Counted from the stretch's first letter, positions 34,342 through 43,484 are shown. The stretch: DNA of 64,000 nt from Streptomyces sp. CoH27 (GCF_020181035.1 NZ_JAIQYY010000022.1:36594-100593), one strand, 5' to 3'. Notes: generated from the letters alone by a model not told the origin. Program-made: numbers and translations.

Positions 34342-34383
34342 GAGTCTTCTGCCAGGGATGTTACACCGACCGGTCGAACCCAG

Positions 34384-34638
34384 GATCGCTCTTTTCACGA
34401 TCTCGATCGTCCGCCGCTGTTCGCGGTCCTCCTTGCGCAGCCGCCTGACTATTTCGCGCTCGGCGCTGGTCAGCTCACCGGACTCGCTCTCACCCCTGTC
34501 CGCCCTTGCCCGGCGGCACCAGCTGCGCAACGACTCGGAACTGGTACCGAGTTCCCGCGGGACGGGGGTGACCGTCTTGTCCGAGGAATCGACGAGCGCG
34601 ATCGCGTCCCGCTTGTACTCCTCGGTGTACCGCTTCAG
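34384..34638 (-). mobile_element. Truncated IS3-family OrfA
   Basis: About 85 codons match the OrfA helix-turn-helix protein of IS3 elements (LKRYTEEYKRDAIALV, REQRRTIEIVKRA). The leucine-zipper end, the programmed frameshift and OrfB are absent. Several normally conserved positions are changed. Its first codons overlap the stop of the ECF sigma factor gene, so the insertion defines the present 3' end of that gene. Confidence 0.8.
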
Positions 34639-36410
34639 GACACGACGGAGCGCTGGGGCACGGTGCCCGCGTCGATCGGCGTGGAGCGGGTGGTGTACTG
34701 CGGTACGGGGGCGTCGTCGCGGCCGGTGTCGCGCACGAGTCCGTACCGTTCGCGGTCGGCGGAGTGCGGGGCCGGGGGAGTGGCGATGTCGTCGGCTGTC
34801 TCCTGCCAGGAGGAGGGCAGGACATCGAGGTTGTAGTCGGCCTGGGTTTCGTTGAGGTGGAGTGTGACGCTGCCGTCGAGGTAGTAGTACTCGTTCTGCC
34901 ACATCTGCTGGGCTCCCGGCGGGAGGGTGATCAGTCCTTGCTGCCGGTTGCCCATCCAGGTGCCGCCGGCGGTCGCGCCCGGCTGGCGGTCGTCCATGCG
35001 GTGGCCGCCGCCCGAGGCCACGTGGAACAGCCTTCCTCGCAGTCCGGTCCACGAGGGCATGGTCAGCAACCCGGGGCGCAGCCCATACATCACGTCCCAG
35101 TGGACGGTGAAGTAGCCCTTCCCGCGCAGTACCACCGTGTCCCCGCGGTGGACGAGCTGGTATCCGTCCAGGTGCCTCTTGAGCCCCGTCATCGTCACCG
35201 TGGTCTGTGGGCGGTGGGGCAATGCCGCGGGCGGACGGTCCGGTGGCGGCGCGCTGTCCACGGTGTCGACCACCGACCCGTACTGCGGCCCTGGCAGGGA
35301 CCGGGGCGAGGGACGCGAGACGGCCGAGCCCTGTACCGGTGCCGGCCTCGACGATGACGCGGATGCGGCGGGCGAGGGCGCGGATGCCGGGCCGGAAGCC
35401 GTCGGTGCGGTGGCCGGACGCGCCGACGGGCTGGACCATGGGCCCGCGTACACGAGCGCGCCGCCCACGGCGAGCAGCGCACTCGCCGCCACCACTGCCT
35501 TCGCGGTGAGGCTCGTCCCTGCGGTCCCTGCGGTCCCCGCCGTCGCGGAACCCCCGCCGCCTGAAGTGGCTGCGGTGCCGGCATGGTCGGCCACCGCGGT
35601 GTGCGTTCCCGTGGACAGCCACGGGCGCCAGGCCAGCAGTGCGGCAGGCAGGGGCAGGAGGGCCAGGGGCGCCAGAAGTCCTTCCGGGGCCAGCATGCCT
35701 TCCTCGTGACGCACGCACTGCGGGCACTGCCGCACATGGCGGCCGAGGCGTTTGCGCCACAGGCCGCTGGGGATCCCGTTCCAGTCCAGGGTCAGCCGGG
35801 TCAGTTCCCCGCATGCGGGCCTGGCAGCGAGGGCTCGGACAATGACGCGGGAGGTGTGCAGGCGTTCCTTCATGCGTTGCACCCGTACAGCCGCTAGATG
35901 GCCGGTCATGTCCAGAGCGGAGGCGAGTTCGGCCCGGGCGAGCCGGCCGGCCGTCTCCAGCCACCACAGTGACAGCAGCTCCCGGTCGTCCTCGTCGAGC
36001 CAACGGGTCGCGCGCACGGTCTCCTCGCGCTGCCCGGACAGCCGCAGGTCGAGGATGACCCCCTCGGCGAAGTCGGCGGCCGGGTCGGGCCGGTGCTCAG
36101 CCGCGTCGAACGCCGCTCCCGTCGTCTCCCTCCTGCCGCGCCTGCGGATGTGGTCGCGGACCTCGTTCACGGTGATGGTGATCACCCAGGACCGGAACGC
36201 CTCCGGGCGCTGCAGTCCGCCGATGCCGCGCAGGATGCGCATCATCGTCTCCTGGACGATGTCGTCGACGTCGTCGCGGTACGGGTGCGCACGTGCTGCG
36301 ACGCTGTAGACCAGCGGAAGCGTCCGGGAGCTGAGCTCTTCCAGGGCACCGCGTTCCCCGGCCCGAGCCGCGGCGATCACGTCGGCCGCGGGCGCGGCAT
36401 GCCTTGGCAT
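34635..36410 (-). CDS. Membrane-anchored ECF sigma factor with zinc-binding and extracytoplasmic domains
   Basis: The 591-residue protein joins several parts. A sigma-70 region 2 (about 12-92, DIVQETMMRILRG) is followed by region 4 (about 125-190). An anti-sigma-like zinc motif H225-x3-C229-x2-C232 comes next, then hydrophobic segments near 244-262 and 308-330. A Pro/Ser/Ala linker leads to an extracytoplasmic domain (about 400-560) rich in Trp and Tyr. It resembles the ECF groups with C-terminal zinc finger, transmembrane and extracellular extensions found in actinobacteria (ECF52-type). It should tether the sigma domain to the membrane until an outside signal is sensed. The C-terminus runs into an IS3 fragment and may be shortened. 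Confidence 0.85.
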   Translation of the reverse strand: MPRHAAPAADVIAAARAGERGALEELSSRTLPLVYSVAARAHPYRDDVDDIVQETMMRILRGIGGLQRPEAFRSWVITITVNEVRDHIRRRGRRETTGAAFDAAEHRPDPAADFAEGVILDLRLSGQREETVRATRWLDEDDRELLSLWWLETAGRLARAELASALDMTGHLAAVRVQRMKERLHTSRVIVRALAARPACGELTRLTLDWNGIPSGLWRKRLGRHVRQCPQCVRHEEGMLAPEGLLAPLALLPLPAALLAWRPWLSTGTHTAVADHAGTAATSGGGGSATAGTAGTAGTSLTAKAVVAASALLAVGGALVYAGPWSSPSARPATAPTASGPASAPSPAASASSSRPAPVQGSAVSRPSPRSLPGPQYGSVVDTVDSAPPPDRPPAALPHRPQTTVTMTGLKRHLDGYQLVHRGDTVVLRGKGYFTVHWDVMYGLRPGLLTMPSWTGLRGRLFHVASGGGHRMDDRQPGATAGGTWMGNRQQGLITLPPGAQQMWQNEYYYLDGSVTLHLNETQADYNLDVLPSSWQETADDIATPPAPHSADRERYGLVRDTGRDDAPVPQYTTRSTPIDAGTVPQRSVVS

Positions 36411-36586
36411 CGGGTCTCCCTTCGACCTGCCGCGGATACGAAGCCCCGCTCGCGCCGACCGAGCCGGGCTGCGGGGGTCCTCGGGTAACCGCCGTCGGCA
36501 TCACACACATTGTGGCAGCGATGTCATCGTAAGGGGTGAGCGCTGACAGCCATGGGCGGGCCGGTGGAATCCGTGGCGGCCGGGGA

Positions 36587-38512
36587 TCAGCGGGAGTGAC
36601 GCGGGGCCGTACGCTGACGCGAGCGGCTGCGTACGAAGACGAAGACCGCGGCGACGCCAGCGAGAACGACGCCCGCCACTCCTGTGACCGTCCACAGAGC
36701 ACCGACGTTGCTGCCGGTGTCCGCCATGGTGCCGGTGGAGGTGCCCAGGGGCGTGGCCGCTCGGCCGTTCCGGGCGGGGCCGGCCTGTGCCGCGGATGGG
36801 TGTGCGGCCGTGGTGGACGTGAGAGCGGTGAGCACGGTGTGGGCGCCGGCCCGGCTGACGGAGAAGCGCGCCCCGCCGATGGCGAGATCGGTACCGGAGA
36901 CCGTTGCGGTCGTCGAACCGACGGTCAGCTCGGGGGAGTTCAGGGACAGAAGGATCTTCGCGCCTTTGACGACCTGTAGCCGGCGCAGGGTCGTGTCGCG
37001 TGCCCTGCTGAGGTCCAGCACGGCCGAGGGACCGGTCAGAGCGACCGCGTCAGATGTCCGCAAAGAGGTCCCGGAGACGATCAGGCTGCCTCTGGCCACG
37101 GTGGTGGCGCCGGTGTAGGCGGCGCTGGTGACGGTGGTGGTCGCGGCTCCGCTCTGCGTCACCGATCCGGCGCCGGTCACCGCCGGGAGGGAGGTGGGTG
37201 TCCCGGTGTTGCGGAGCACGAGCGAACCGTTGTCGATCACCTTGTCGAGGGCTCCGCCGGTGTGGAGGCTTCCGTCGCCGCCCGTGGTCCCGGAGCCGAG
37301 ATGGAGGGTCGCGCTCCTGCCGATGGTGGTGGATCCGTCGTAGTACTGCGCTGCTGCGAAGGTCACGTCGTTGCCGGGGGTGTCGGCAATGACGATGTCC
37401 CCGGCGCCGGGAGCGCTGAGGGTGTCGTGATACATGCCGCCGCCGATGGGCGCGCCCAGGGTTACCGGTCCGTTGTAGTCGAAGGTGAGCCGGGAGCGCT
37501 GTCGTCTGGCGTGCAGGTTGATGTAGACCGTCTGTGCCGTGCCGGGCATGAAGATCTGGTGGGTGGTCCCGTCGCCCCACTGGACGTCGGCGCCCTCGAT
37601 GTTGGTGCCGCGCTTGTTGAGTTTGTGTGCCACGGGCCGCCAGTTCAGTGCGGGGTCGCTCAGCGAGGGCGCCGCCCCGTCGCCGCTGTCACTCCAGCTG
37701 TAGACGCCGGTGAGGATCACCTTGCTGCCCGGGCGGGAGTGCACGTTGACGTCGTTGCCGTACTCGTGGCTGTAGAAGTTCTGCCGCTGTACGACCGTGT
37801 GGTTGAGCGGGGTGTCGATGATCCATGAACCGCGGTTGACGACGGAGCGGGCGCCTGGCAGGTCGGCGGCACAGGTGGTGCTCGCGAAGTTGGCAACAGT
37901 GCCGTTTTCGAAGATGCCGGAGAACGGATTGGTGCCGCAGATCTGGAGCGTTCCCCACATGTTCCGGGGCTGGGTGACCAGGCCGGAGCCGCTGATGATG
38001 CCCAGGTTGAACAGCCGGGTCAGCGACAGGCGAAGTGTGCCGTCCACCCGGATGTTGTCCTGGTTCTGCTGGTAACCGGGCGTGTTGTACGGGAAGGACC
38101 CGATCAGGCCGGTCGTACCGCCGGTGCCGTACTGGAGGGTCGCCCCCGCGTCCACGGTGACCGCGGGCTCGTCGGGACTGCCGACCACGACATACGGGTG
38201 GTTGCCGCCCGGGATCTGGACCCTCTGGTGTTGCCGGGAGTGCGGCAGGGTGAAGGTGCTGTCCTTGGCGAGGACCAGCGTGCCGGTGCCGGACACGCGA
38301 AGGGCTCCTTCACCGCTGATCACGCCGGTGTACGTGTGGGTTCCCTGCGGGACGCGCACGACCGCGTCGCCGGTCAGGACGACATCCCGGTTCGCCAGGA
38401 CGGCCGAGGTGATGTCGCCGTCTGCGGCGACTGCGCTGCCCACCGCAACCACCGGTGTGACGGCTCCCGCGACGAGAGCCGACGCCAGGACAAGGTGCCA
38501 AGAACGCTTCAT
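36587..38512 (-). CDS. Cell-surface beta-helix protein with LAXTG-like sorting signal
   Basis: The 641-residue protein has a signal peptide (about 1-29, ending AVAA) and a long body of beta-helix-type repeats. One region (GAGSVTQSG…YTGATTVARGSLIVSG) is like the PATR repeats of adhesins and autotransporters. The end has MADTG, a variant of the LAXTG sortase E motif, then a hydrophobic helix and RSRSRQR tail. It should be exported and covalently attached to the cell wall. The ATG is at 38512. The sigma-factor gene follows 176 bases downstream on the same strand. Ligand is unknown. Confidence 0.8.
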   Translation of the reverse strand: MKRSWHLVLASALVAGAVTPVVAVGSAVAADGDITSAVLANRDVVLTGDAVVRVPQGTHTYTGVISGEGALRVSGTGTLVLAKDSTFTLPHSRQHQRVQIPGGNHPYVVVGSPDEPAVTVDAGATLQYGTGGTTGLIGSFPYNTPGYQQNQDNIRVDGTLRLSLTRLFNLGIISGSGLVTQPRNMWGTLQICGTNPFSGIFENGTVANFASTTCAADLPGARSVVNRGSWIIDTPLNHTVVQRQNFYSHEYGNDVNVHSRPGSKVILTGVYSWSDSGDGAAPSLSDPALNWRPVAHKLNKRGTNIEGADVQWGDGTTHQIFMPGTAQTVYINLHARRQRSRLTFDYNGPVTLGAPIGGGMYHDTLSAPGAGDIVIADTPGNDVTFAAAQYYDGSTTIGRSATLHLGSGTTGGDGSLHTGGALDKVIDNGSLVLRNTGTPTSLPAVTGAGSVTQSGAATTTVTSAAYTGATTVARGSLIVSGTSLRTSDAVALTGPSAVLDLSRARDTTLRRLQVVKGAKILLSLNSPELTVGSTTATVSGTDLAIGGARFSVSRAGAHTVLTALTSTTAAHPSAAQAGPARNGRAATPLGTSTGTMADTGSNVGALWTVTGVAGVVLAGVAAVFVFVRSRSRQRTAPRHSR

Positions 38513-38635
38513 CGAGTCAGGGTGCTTCCTGGAGTGCTGGTGATCCTTACGGACGTGAAGACCGGTGGCCGGCCACCGGGATCTCAAAAACCCGGAGAAG
38601 TTTTCGGTTCCGCCTACGCCGCCCATCCGGACCGG

Positions 38636-38812
38636 GAGCGCGGTCAGTTCTTCGTCCAGCTCACCGCAGATGCGGGAGGCCTCGGACTTGGAGATTCCGC
38701 TGTCCGCACCGAGTGCTTTGACCAGGTGGTCGACCGAGCGGGTCGAGACACCCTGCACGTATGTCTCCATCACCACGGCGAACAACGCCCGGTCGATCCT
38801 CCGCCGGAGTTT
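38636..38812 (-). mobile_element. Fragment of an IS256-family (mutator) transposase
   Basis: The minus strand encodes a 59-residue block starting KLRRRIDRALFAVV and continuing ETYVQGVSTRSVDHLVKAL and GISKSEASRICGELDEE. This is the well-conserved segment preceding the first catalytic Asp region of IS256 transposases. Neither end of the gene nor terminal repeats are present. It lies just upstream of the surface-protein gene. Confidence 0.75.
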
Positions 38813-38816
38813 GTGA

Positions 38817-39020
38817 CCCACATCGGCCGCTGGAACCTCGTCGAACGCACCCCCGTCGACATCGAGGCCGACGCCCGTGCCGCCGCGCCGCCGGGAACCG
38901 TCGCCGGACGGGACATCACCGCCGATGCCACTGGCCTGACGCTGTTCACGACGGTGCGGCGCGCTGACGAGCCGGGGCCCGCAGTCGGCTTCGCGTTCGT
39001 CGCCGACGCAGCCTCGATCG
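38817..39020 (+). pseudogene. C-terminal fragment of an unidentified protein
   Basis: An open plus-strand frame ends with TGA at 39018-39020 and has strong coding composition (for example GRDITADATGLTLFTTVRRA). It has no start, because its 5' side meets the IS256 fragment. I do not recognise the family. It appears to be the remaining tail of a gene cut by the insertion. Confidence 0.4.
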
Positions 39021-39314
39021 TCAGTCGAGGCCTTCAATGATGCGGAAGTCGCGCTCGACGCCGTCAGCGAGTGCGGCCAGCGCCTCCTGGTAGGCCGCAC
39101 TCGCGCGTGCGGCGACTGCCTGTTCGAAGCTGTCGAACTCGATCAGGATGGTGCGCTCGGCGATTCCGGCGTCGTGTGCGACGACCCGGCTGCCGCGGGT
39201 GAGCAGCCGCCCGCCCGCGGCCCTGACGGCTGGACCGGCCAGCTTGTCGTAGGCAGCAAGCCTCTCAGGGTCTGCGATGGTGCGGTAGACGCTGACCCAG
39301 TAGCCCTTGGCCAC
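39021..39314 (-). CDS. DUF1330-family small protein
   Basis: The 97-residue protein has the ferredoxin-like dimeric alpha/beta-barrel pattern of DUF1330 (MAKGYWVSVYRTIADPERL, ILIEFDSFEQAVAA). It starts at a GTG with AGGAGG close upstream. Members are small cytoplasmic proteins of unclear function. It sits downstream of the MFS gene on the same strand with a gap of 112 bases, so co-transcription is possible. Confidence 0.85.
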   Translation of the reverse strand: MAKGYWVSVYRTIADPERLAAYDKLAGPAVRAAGGRLLTRGSRVVAHDAGIAERTILIEFDSFEQAVAARASAAYQEALAALADGVERDFRIIEGLD

Positions 39315-39426
39315 GGTACCTCCTGTGTTCGGAATTGATGTTCAGAAGCATGCTCAGATCCATGGCCGGCGCGCTGTGGGTCAGCGAGCCGACGGAGACG
39401 GCGTCGAAGTCGGACGGCTTCGATCC

Positions 39427-40911
39427 TCAGCTTCCGGTTCGACTCGACCGGCCCAGGCCCGGCACACCGACTGGGGCTGTGATCGGATTGGTCTCGGGTG
39501 AGCGTCGGCGGGCGAGGGCGAGGCTGGCCATCGTCGTGATCGCCATCGCGGCGACGCCGACCAGCGCCGCGGTCGTGTAGGCGTCGTCGTTCGGGAAGAG
39601 GCGGCCCGTGGCGGTGCCGGCGGCCAGGATCAGACCGCCGATGGCGCTGCCCAGTGAGTACCCGACGCTGCGGACGACGTAGTTGAAGCTCATGGCGCTC
39701 GACGTCTCGCTCTTGGGGGTGACGGCCAGGATGACGCCGGGCATGGCGGCCGAGAAGCTGCCGACGCCGAAGCCCAGCACGCCCATGGCCGCGAGCAGTT
39801 CGGCCAGGTTGGACCGGGCGGTGGCGAACAGGACGAACCCGCCGCCGACGATGGCGGCGCTGCCGGCCAGGAGCAGGGGGCCGTCGATCCGTTCGCGGAC
39901 CCGCGGCGTGAGCTTGCCGGCGACGAACCCCAGCACGGAGAACGGGATGAGGACCAGCCCCGCCACGAAGGTGGTCAGTCCGAAGCCGTAGCCGGCGCTG
40001 TGCGGCGTCTGCGCGTAGCGGGTGATGAGCGTGAGCAGGAGGTACATGCCGCTCCCGCCGACGAACATGGCGATGTTCGCCCCGGCGACCGCCGGGTGCC
40101 GTACCGCCCGGACGTCGACCAGGGGCGTCTTGGTTCGCAGTTCGGAAACGGTCCAGACGCAGAGCAGGAGTACGGCGGCGACGGCAAGGGTCACCGCCAT
40201 GGCGAGGTGTCGGCTCCACAGGCTCCTCTCGCCGGCCAGGAACAGGACGAGGAGCAGTCCACCCGTCAGGACGAGTGCACCGGCCACGTTCACGTGAGCG
40301 GAGCGGCCTTCGGGAGCTGCGGGCATGGAGCGCCACGCGGTCACGAAGGCGATGGCGGTGACGAGTAGGCCGAGGCCGTAGGCGGCCCGCAGTCCGCCGA
40401 ACTCGGCGAGCAGCGCGGCCAGCGGGTAGCCGACGCCGGCTCCGATGATGGAGACCACTGAGATCAGGGCGATCGTGGCCGCGCTGCGCTCCTCGGGAAG
40501 ATGGTCGCGGGCCACGCCCATCATCAGCGCCGTGAGACCGAGTCCGACGCCTTGGGCCGCTCTGCCCACGAGCAGCCAGGCGAACGGCAGCGGCAGCACG
40601 GTGAGCGCGCTGCCGACGACGACGATCGCCAGCGTGGAGAGAATCGTGGCCCGCCGGTGCGGACCGGCTCCGAGCCGGCCGAGGACGGGTGTGGCGACGG
40701 CGCCGCTGAACAGGGCGATGGTCAGCGTCCACTGCGCGCTGTCGAGGGAGACGTGGAACGTGGTCGCCACGCTGGTGATGAGCGGCGTCCCGAGGCTGGC
40801 GACCGCCGCCACGACCAGGGCGATGAACATCAGGGCGGGGACCAGCAGACGTGCCTCGGACCGTATCAGGGCAGTGTTCATGGGCTGGTCATGAGCCTGG
40901 GCCGCGGTCAC
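39427..40911 (-). CDS. MFS transporter, probable drug or metabolite exporter
   Basis: This 494-residue major facilitator has about 14 predicted helices and a motif A-like loop after the second helix (GRLGAGPHRR), as in DHA2 exporters. The ATG overlaps the stop of the MarR-type gene by four bases. A MarR/MFS pair of this kind usually controls efflux of a toxic compound sensed by the regulator. The exported compound cannot be predicted. Confidence 0.87.
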   Translation of the reverse strand: MTAAQAHDQPMNTALIRSEARLLVPALMFIALVVAAVASLGTPLITSVATTFHVSLDSAQWTLTIALFSGAVATPVLGRLGAGPHRRATILSTLAIVVVGSALTVLPLPFAWLLVGRAAQGVGLGLTALMMGVARDHLPEERSAATIALISVVSIIGAGVGYPLAALLAEFGGLRAAYGLGLLVTAIAFVTAWRSMPAAPEGRSAHVNVAGALVLTGGLLLVLFLAGERSLWSRHLAMAVTLAVAAVLLLCVWTVSELRTKTPLVDVRAVRHPAVAGANIAMFVGGSGMYLLLTLITRYAQTPHSAGYGFGLTTFVAGLVLIPFSVLGFVAGKLTPRVRERIDGPLLLAGSAAIVGGGFVLFATARSNLAELLAAMGVLGFGVGSFSAAMPGVILAVTPKSETSSAMSFNYVVRSVGYSLGSAIGGLILAAGTATGRLFPNDDAYTTAALVGVAAMAITTMASLALARRRSPETNPITAPVGVPGLGRSSRTGS

Positions 40912-41366
40912 CGGTCCGACTCCGCTCGGGCGTGGCTTTCGAGCTCCGCCAGATGCAGCAGCGCCGGAAGGGCTGCTGCCAAGGCCTCGACCTCGTCACC
41001 GGTGAGTTTGTCGATCAACCGCGCGTACGCGTCGACGCCCGCCTGCCGTCGCGTCCGGACGTACGACGCGCCGGCCTCGGTCAGGCACACCAGCGTGACC
41101 CGCTTGTCGGACGGATCGCCCTTCCGCTCGACCAGCCCGGATTCCTCCAACACCCGGACCAGGACGGTCATCGCGGGCTGGGTGACGCCCTCGGCCACCG
41201 CCAGATCGGTGATCCGTCGCGGGCCGGTCTTGTCCAGGGTGGCCAAGGTGGCAGCGGACGTCAGGCTCATGTCGCGGGGAAGGCGTCTCACGGCCCTGGT
41301 GGCCAGACCGTAGAGAGCTGACCCGATGGCATCGGATGCGCCGTGCGCGGCGTCTCGGCGACTCAT
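40908..41366 (-). CDS. MarR-family transcriptional regulator
   Basis: The 152-residue winged-helix protein has the MarR core (ITDLAVAEGVTQPAMTVLV and a wing at ERKGDPSDKRVTL). It is the first gene of a two-gene operon with an MFS exporter and most likely represses its own promoter. That promoter is AT-rich and carries the palindrome ATGAATCAT (41389-41397), 23 bases ahead of the start codon. Confidence 0.88.
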   Translation of the reverse strand: MSRRDAAHGASDAIGSALYGLATRAVRRLPRDMSLTSAATLATLDKTGPRRITDLAVAEGVTQPAMTVLVRVLEESGLVERKGDPSDKRVTLVCLTEAGASYVRTRRQAGVDAYARLIDKLTGDEVEALAAALPALLHLAELESHARAESDR

Positions 41367-41388
41367 GCCTGAAGCATAGCAGCTTTAT

Positions 41389-41397
41389 ATGAATCAT
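41389..41397. promoter_or_regulatory. Candidate MarR operator
   Basis: ATGAATCAT is a perfect 9-base palindrome within an unusually AT-rich stretch (41374-41404) directly upstream of the MarR gene. MarR proteins commonly bind such short inverted repeats over their own promoters. The match is short, so this remains a candidate. Confidence 0.4.
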
Positions 41398-41570
41398 TTA
41401 TGTATCTCTCGATCAGGGTTCTCGGCCGCCATCGAGTGCAACATGCCAGCCGCGTTGAGCGCGGCCGAGGGATCTTCTACGTTGGTGTCGAACCTCTGAA
41501 CCTGCTGGCAGAAGTCCACGCCGGGGTTGAACCCGTCGACAGGTTTGTGACGGTTCTCGTGAGCCCTCGC
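41390..41570 (-). pseudogene. Unidentified C-terminal coding relic
   Basis: A minus-strand frame between two stops reads FNPGVDFCQQVQRFDTNVED and on to AGMLHSMAAENPDREIHK with clear coding-type third-position GC. It has no start codon and no known family. It lies between the MarR promoter and the dienelactone-hydrolase-like gene and is probably the tail of a lost gene. Confidence 0.35.
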
Positions 41571-41655
41571 CGTATTTCAGAGGGATACCCGCGCTGCTCT
41601 GCCAGCGGCAGAACACCAGCTGGACCGGGCTCGACGATCACTACAGTCCAGTCTC

Positions 41656-42423
41656 ATGACGAAGATTACGACGCGTACGGTCGAGTATCCGGCCGACGGT
41701 TTGACGATGATCGGGCACCTCGCGCTCCCGGCCGGTGTCGACCGCCGGCCCGCGGTGCTGCTCGGACCAGAGGGCATGGGGCTCAGCGACGTCGAGCGCC
41801 GCCGGGCCGATGCTCTCGCCGAACTGGGATATATAGCGCTGGCCTTCGACCTTCACGGCGGGCGCTATTTGGGCGACCCCGAGGAGATGCTGGCCCGTTG
41901 CCTGCCGCTGCTCGCTGATCCCGACCGGATGCGGGGCATCGGCCATGCGGCGCTCGACGCGTTGCGCACCGAACCGCGGACCGACCCCGACCGGATCGCC
42001 GGCGTCGGCTACGGCACCGGGGGCGCCGTCGGGCTGGAACTCGGGCGCGGCGGCGTCAGCCTGCGTGCGATCGGGACAGTCAACGCACTGACCACGGGCC
42101 GACCGGGTGAGTCGGCGCGCATTCGCTGCCCGGTGTGGGCCGGGGTCGGGTCGGAAGACCCGATCATGCCGCCCGCGCAACGGAACGCGTTCACCGCTGA
42201 GATGCAGGCTGCCGGAGTCGACTGGCGCCTCACTGTCTACGGCGGCGCCTTGCACGCCTTCCACCACCCGCCGGTCGACCACGCCGTGCGCCCCGGCGTC
42301 GGCTACCACCCACGGCACGCGCAGCGAGCCTGGCGAGACGTCGTCGACCTGCTCGCCGAGTGCCTGCCCGTGACAGAGGATCTGGGGCATGACCCGGGTA
42401 AGCATGCTGGCGCCGGGCGCTGA
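41656..42423 (+). CDS. Dienelactone hydrolase-family protein lacking the usual nucleophile
   Basis: A 255-residue alpha/beta-hydrolase fold protein. The acid residue (VGSEDPIMPP) and His (GALHAFHHP) of the triad are present. The nucleophile-elbow, normally G-x-C-x-G or G-x-S-x-G, is GYGTGG with Gly120 in place of Cys or Ser. It may be catalytically inactive, use another residue, or bind rather than cleave its ligand. It starts at an ATG at 41656 after a weak ribosome site. No operon partner is evident. Confidence 0.82.
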   Translation: MTKITTRTVEYPADGLTMIGHLALPAGVDRRPAVLLGPEGMGLSDVERRRADALAELGYIALAFDLHGGRYLGDPEEMLARCLPLLADPDRMRGIGHAALDALRTEPRTDPDRIAGVGYGTGGAVGLELGRGGVSLRAIGTVNALTTGRPGESARIRCPVWAGVGSEDPIMPPAQRNAFTAEMQAAGVDWRLTVYGGALHAFHHPPVDHAVRPGVGYHPRHAQRAWRDVVDLLAECLPVTEDLGHDPGKHAGAGR

Positions 42424-42526
42424 CAGTCCCCTCGCTTCAAGTCCGCACAGCAGAACCGCATTCGGGCGGATGCTCGATCGCCGAAACGCGTCACTTGCTG
42501 CGGCAGTTCCAGGAAGGCGGGGCGAC

Positions 42527-43066
42527 GTGACGATCGAACCGGTGACCGAGCTCGGGAGCGGGGGCGCGCTTCGGTTGCCGCGCGCTCGGGTCGTACCTCT
42601 GTCCGTCCCGCCGTCGTCGTACACCGCGGCGGTCGAGCGGTACCTCACCGGCGCGGGCATCGCGAAGTCCTCCGCGCGGATCTACCGGATCTCGCTCACG
42701 ACATGGGGGTGGATGCTCGCCGGCGAACCGGCGCCGACCGGACCCGCCCGCCGGGGCGCGCCCCCCGTCTTCCCGGTCGCCGCGATAGACGACCCGGCAC
42801 TGCCGGAGGTGCTGGCCGAACTGGCGGCGGCGCGGGCGGACGAGATGGACGCCGACACCGTCAACCGGGAACTGCCCATCGCACGCGAGGCGATCGGCTG
42901 GTGGCAGCGCCAGGGCTGGATCGACGGCGACCCGACGATCGGCATCGAGCGGCGGCCGGCACCGCCCGACCGCACCAAGGCCCTCGCGGAGAACCAGATC
43001 GCCGCCCTGTGGCGCCTCGACGTCGCGCAGCGGGAGAAGACCCAGTGGAAGATGCTCTACCAGTGA
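42527..43066 (+). pseudogene. Truncated tyrosine recombinase
   Basis: From a GTG at 42527 (AGGAAGG upstream) the 179-residue frame contains the N-terminal SAM-like DNA-binding domain (SSYTAAVERYLTGAGIAKSS). It also has the start of the catalytic domain (ALAENQIAALWRLD, REKTQWKMLY) of an integrase-type recombinase. A TGA then ends it just before the first catalytic Arg region. The catalytic Arg, His and Tyr residues are therefore absent. It probably marks an old integrative element or an inactivated local recombinase. Confidence 0.7.
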
Positions 43067-43484
43067 CGCCACAACCTTCCGCGCCGGGCCCTCCGAGTCG
43101 GAATGCGCGCAAACTGGGCAACCGGCCTGGACTAGCGCACCCCCTGAACAACCGCACTGCACCAGCACCGCTGCGTACCCAGGGCGTCTGCGCCCCCCTG
43201 CGACAAGGGCTACGAGCCCAGCCTCGACACCTATAGGGCATCCACGGCCCCGGTCGTTCACCGGCTGGCCGCGTAGCGCGAGCCCTGCCCCCGGCCATAC
43301 AGACCGGGGGCGAGGCCAGACCCGGACGGCCACTCATCGGCAAAGGGCCGGCACCGGGTCGGTGTCCGGTCGCGGTCTTCCTGCACGCCATGGAATCCAG
43401 AGCAGTTTTGAGGAAGCTACGCGAAACGCTTCCGTGGACGCCGATCGAGTCGGTGTTGAAGGGGCGTCATGAAGCGGGGAACTC
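43067..43484. terminator. Gene-free stretch with an 8-bp hairpin
   Basis: The stretch holds no gene. GCCCCCGG (43287-43294) pairs with CCGGGGGC (43304-43311) around a nine-base loop and may end transcription from either side. Nearer the GH16 stop, GAAACGCTTCC at 43423-43433 resembles a LacI-family half-site pair but lies downstream of that gene. Confidence 0.4.
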
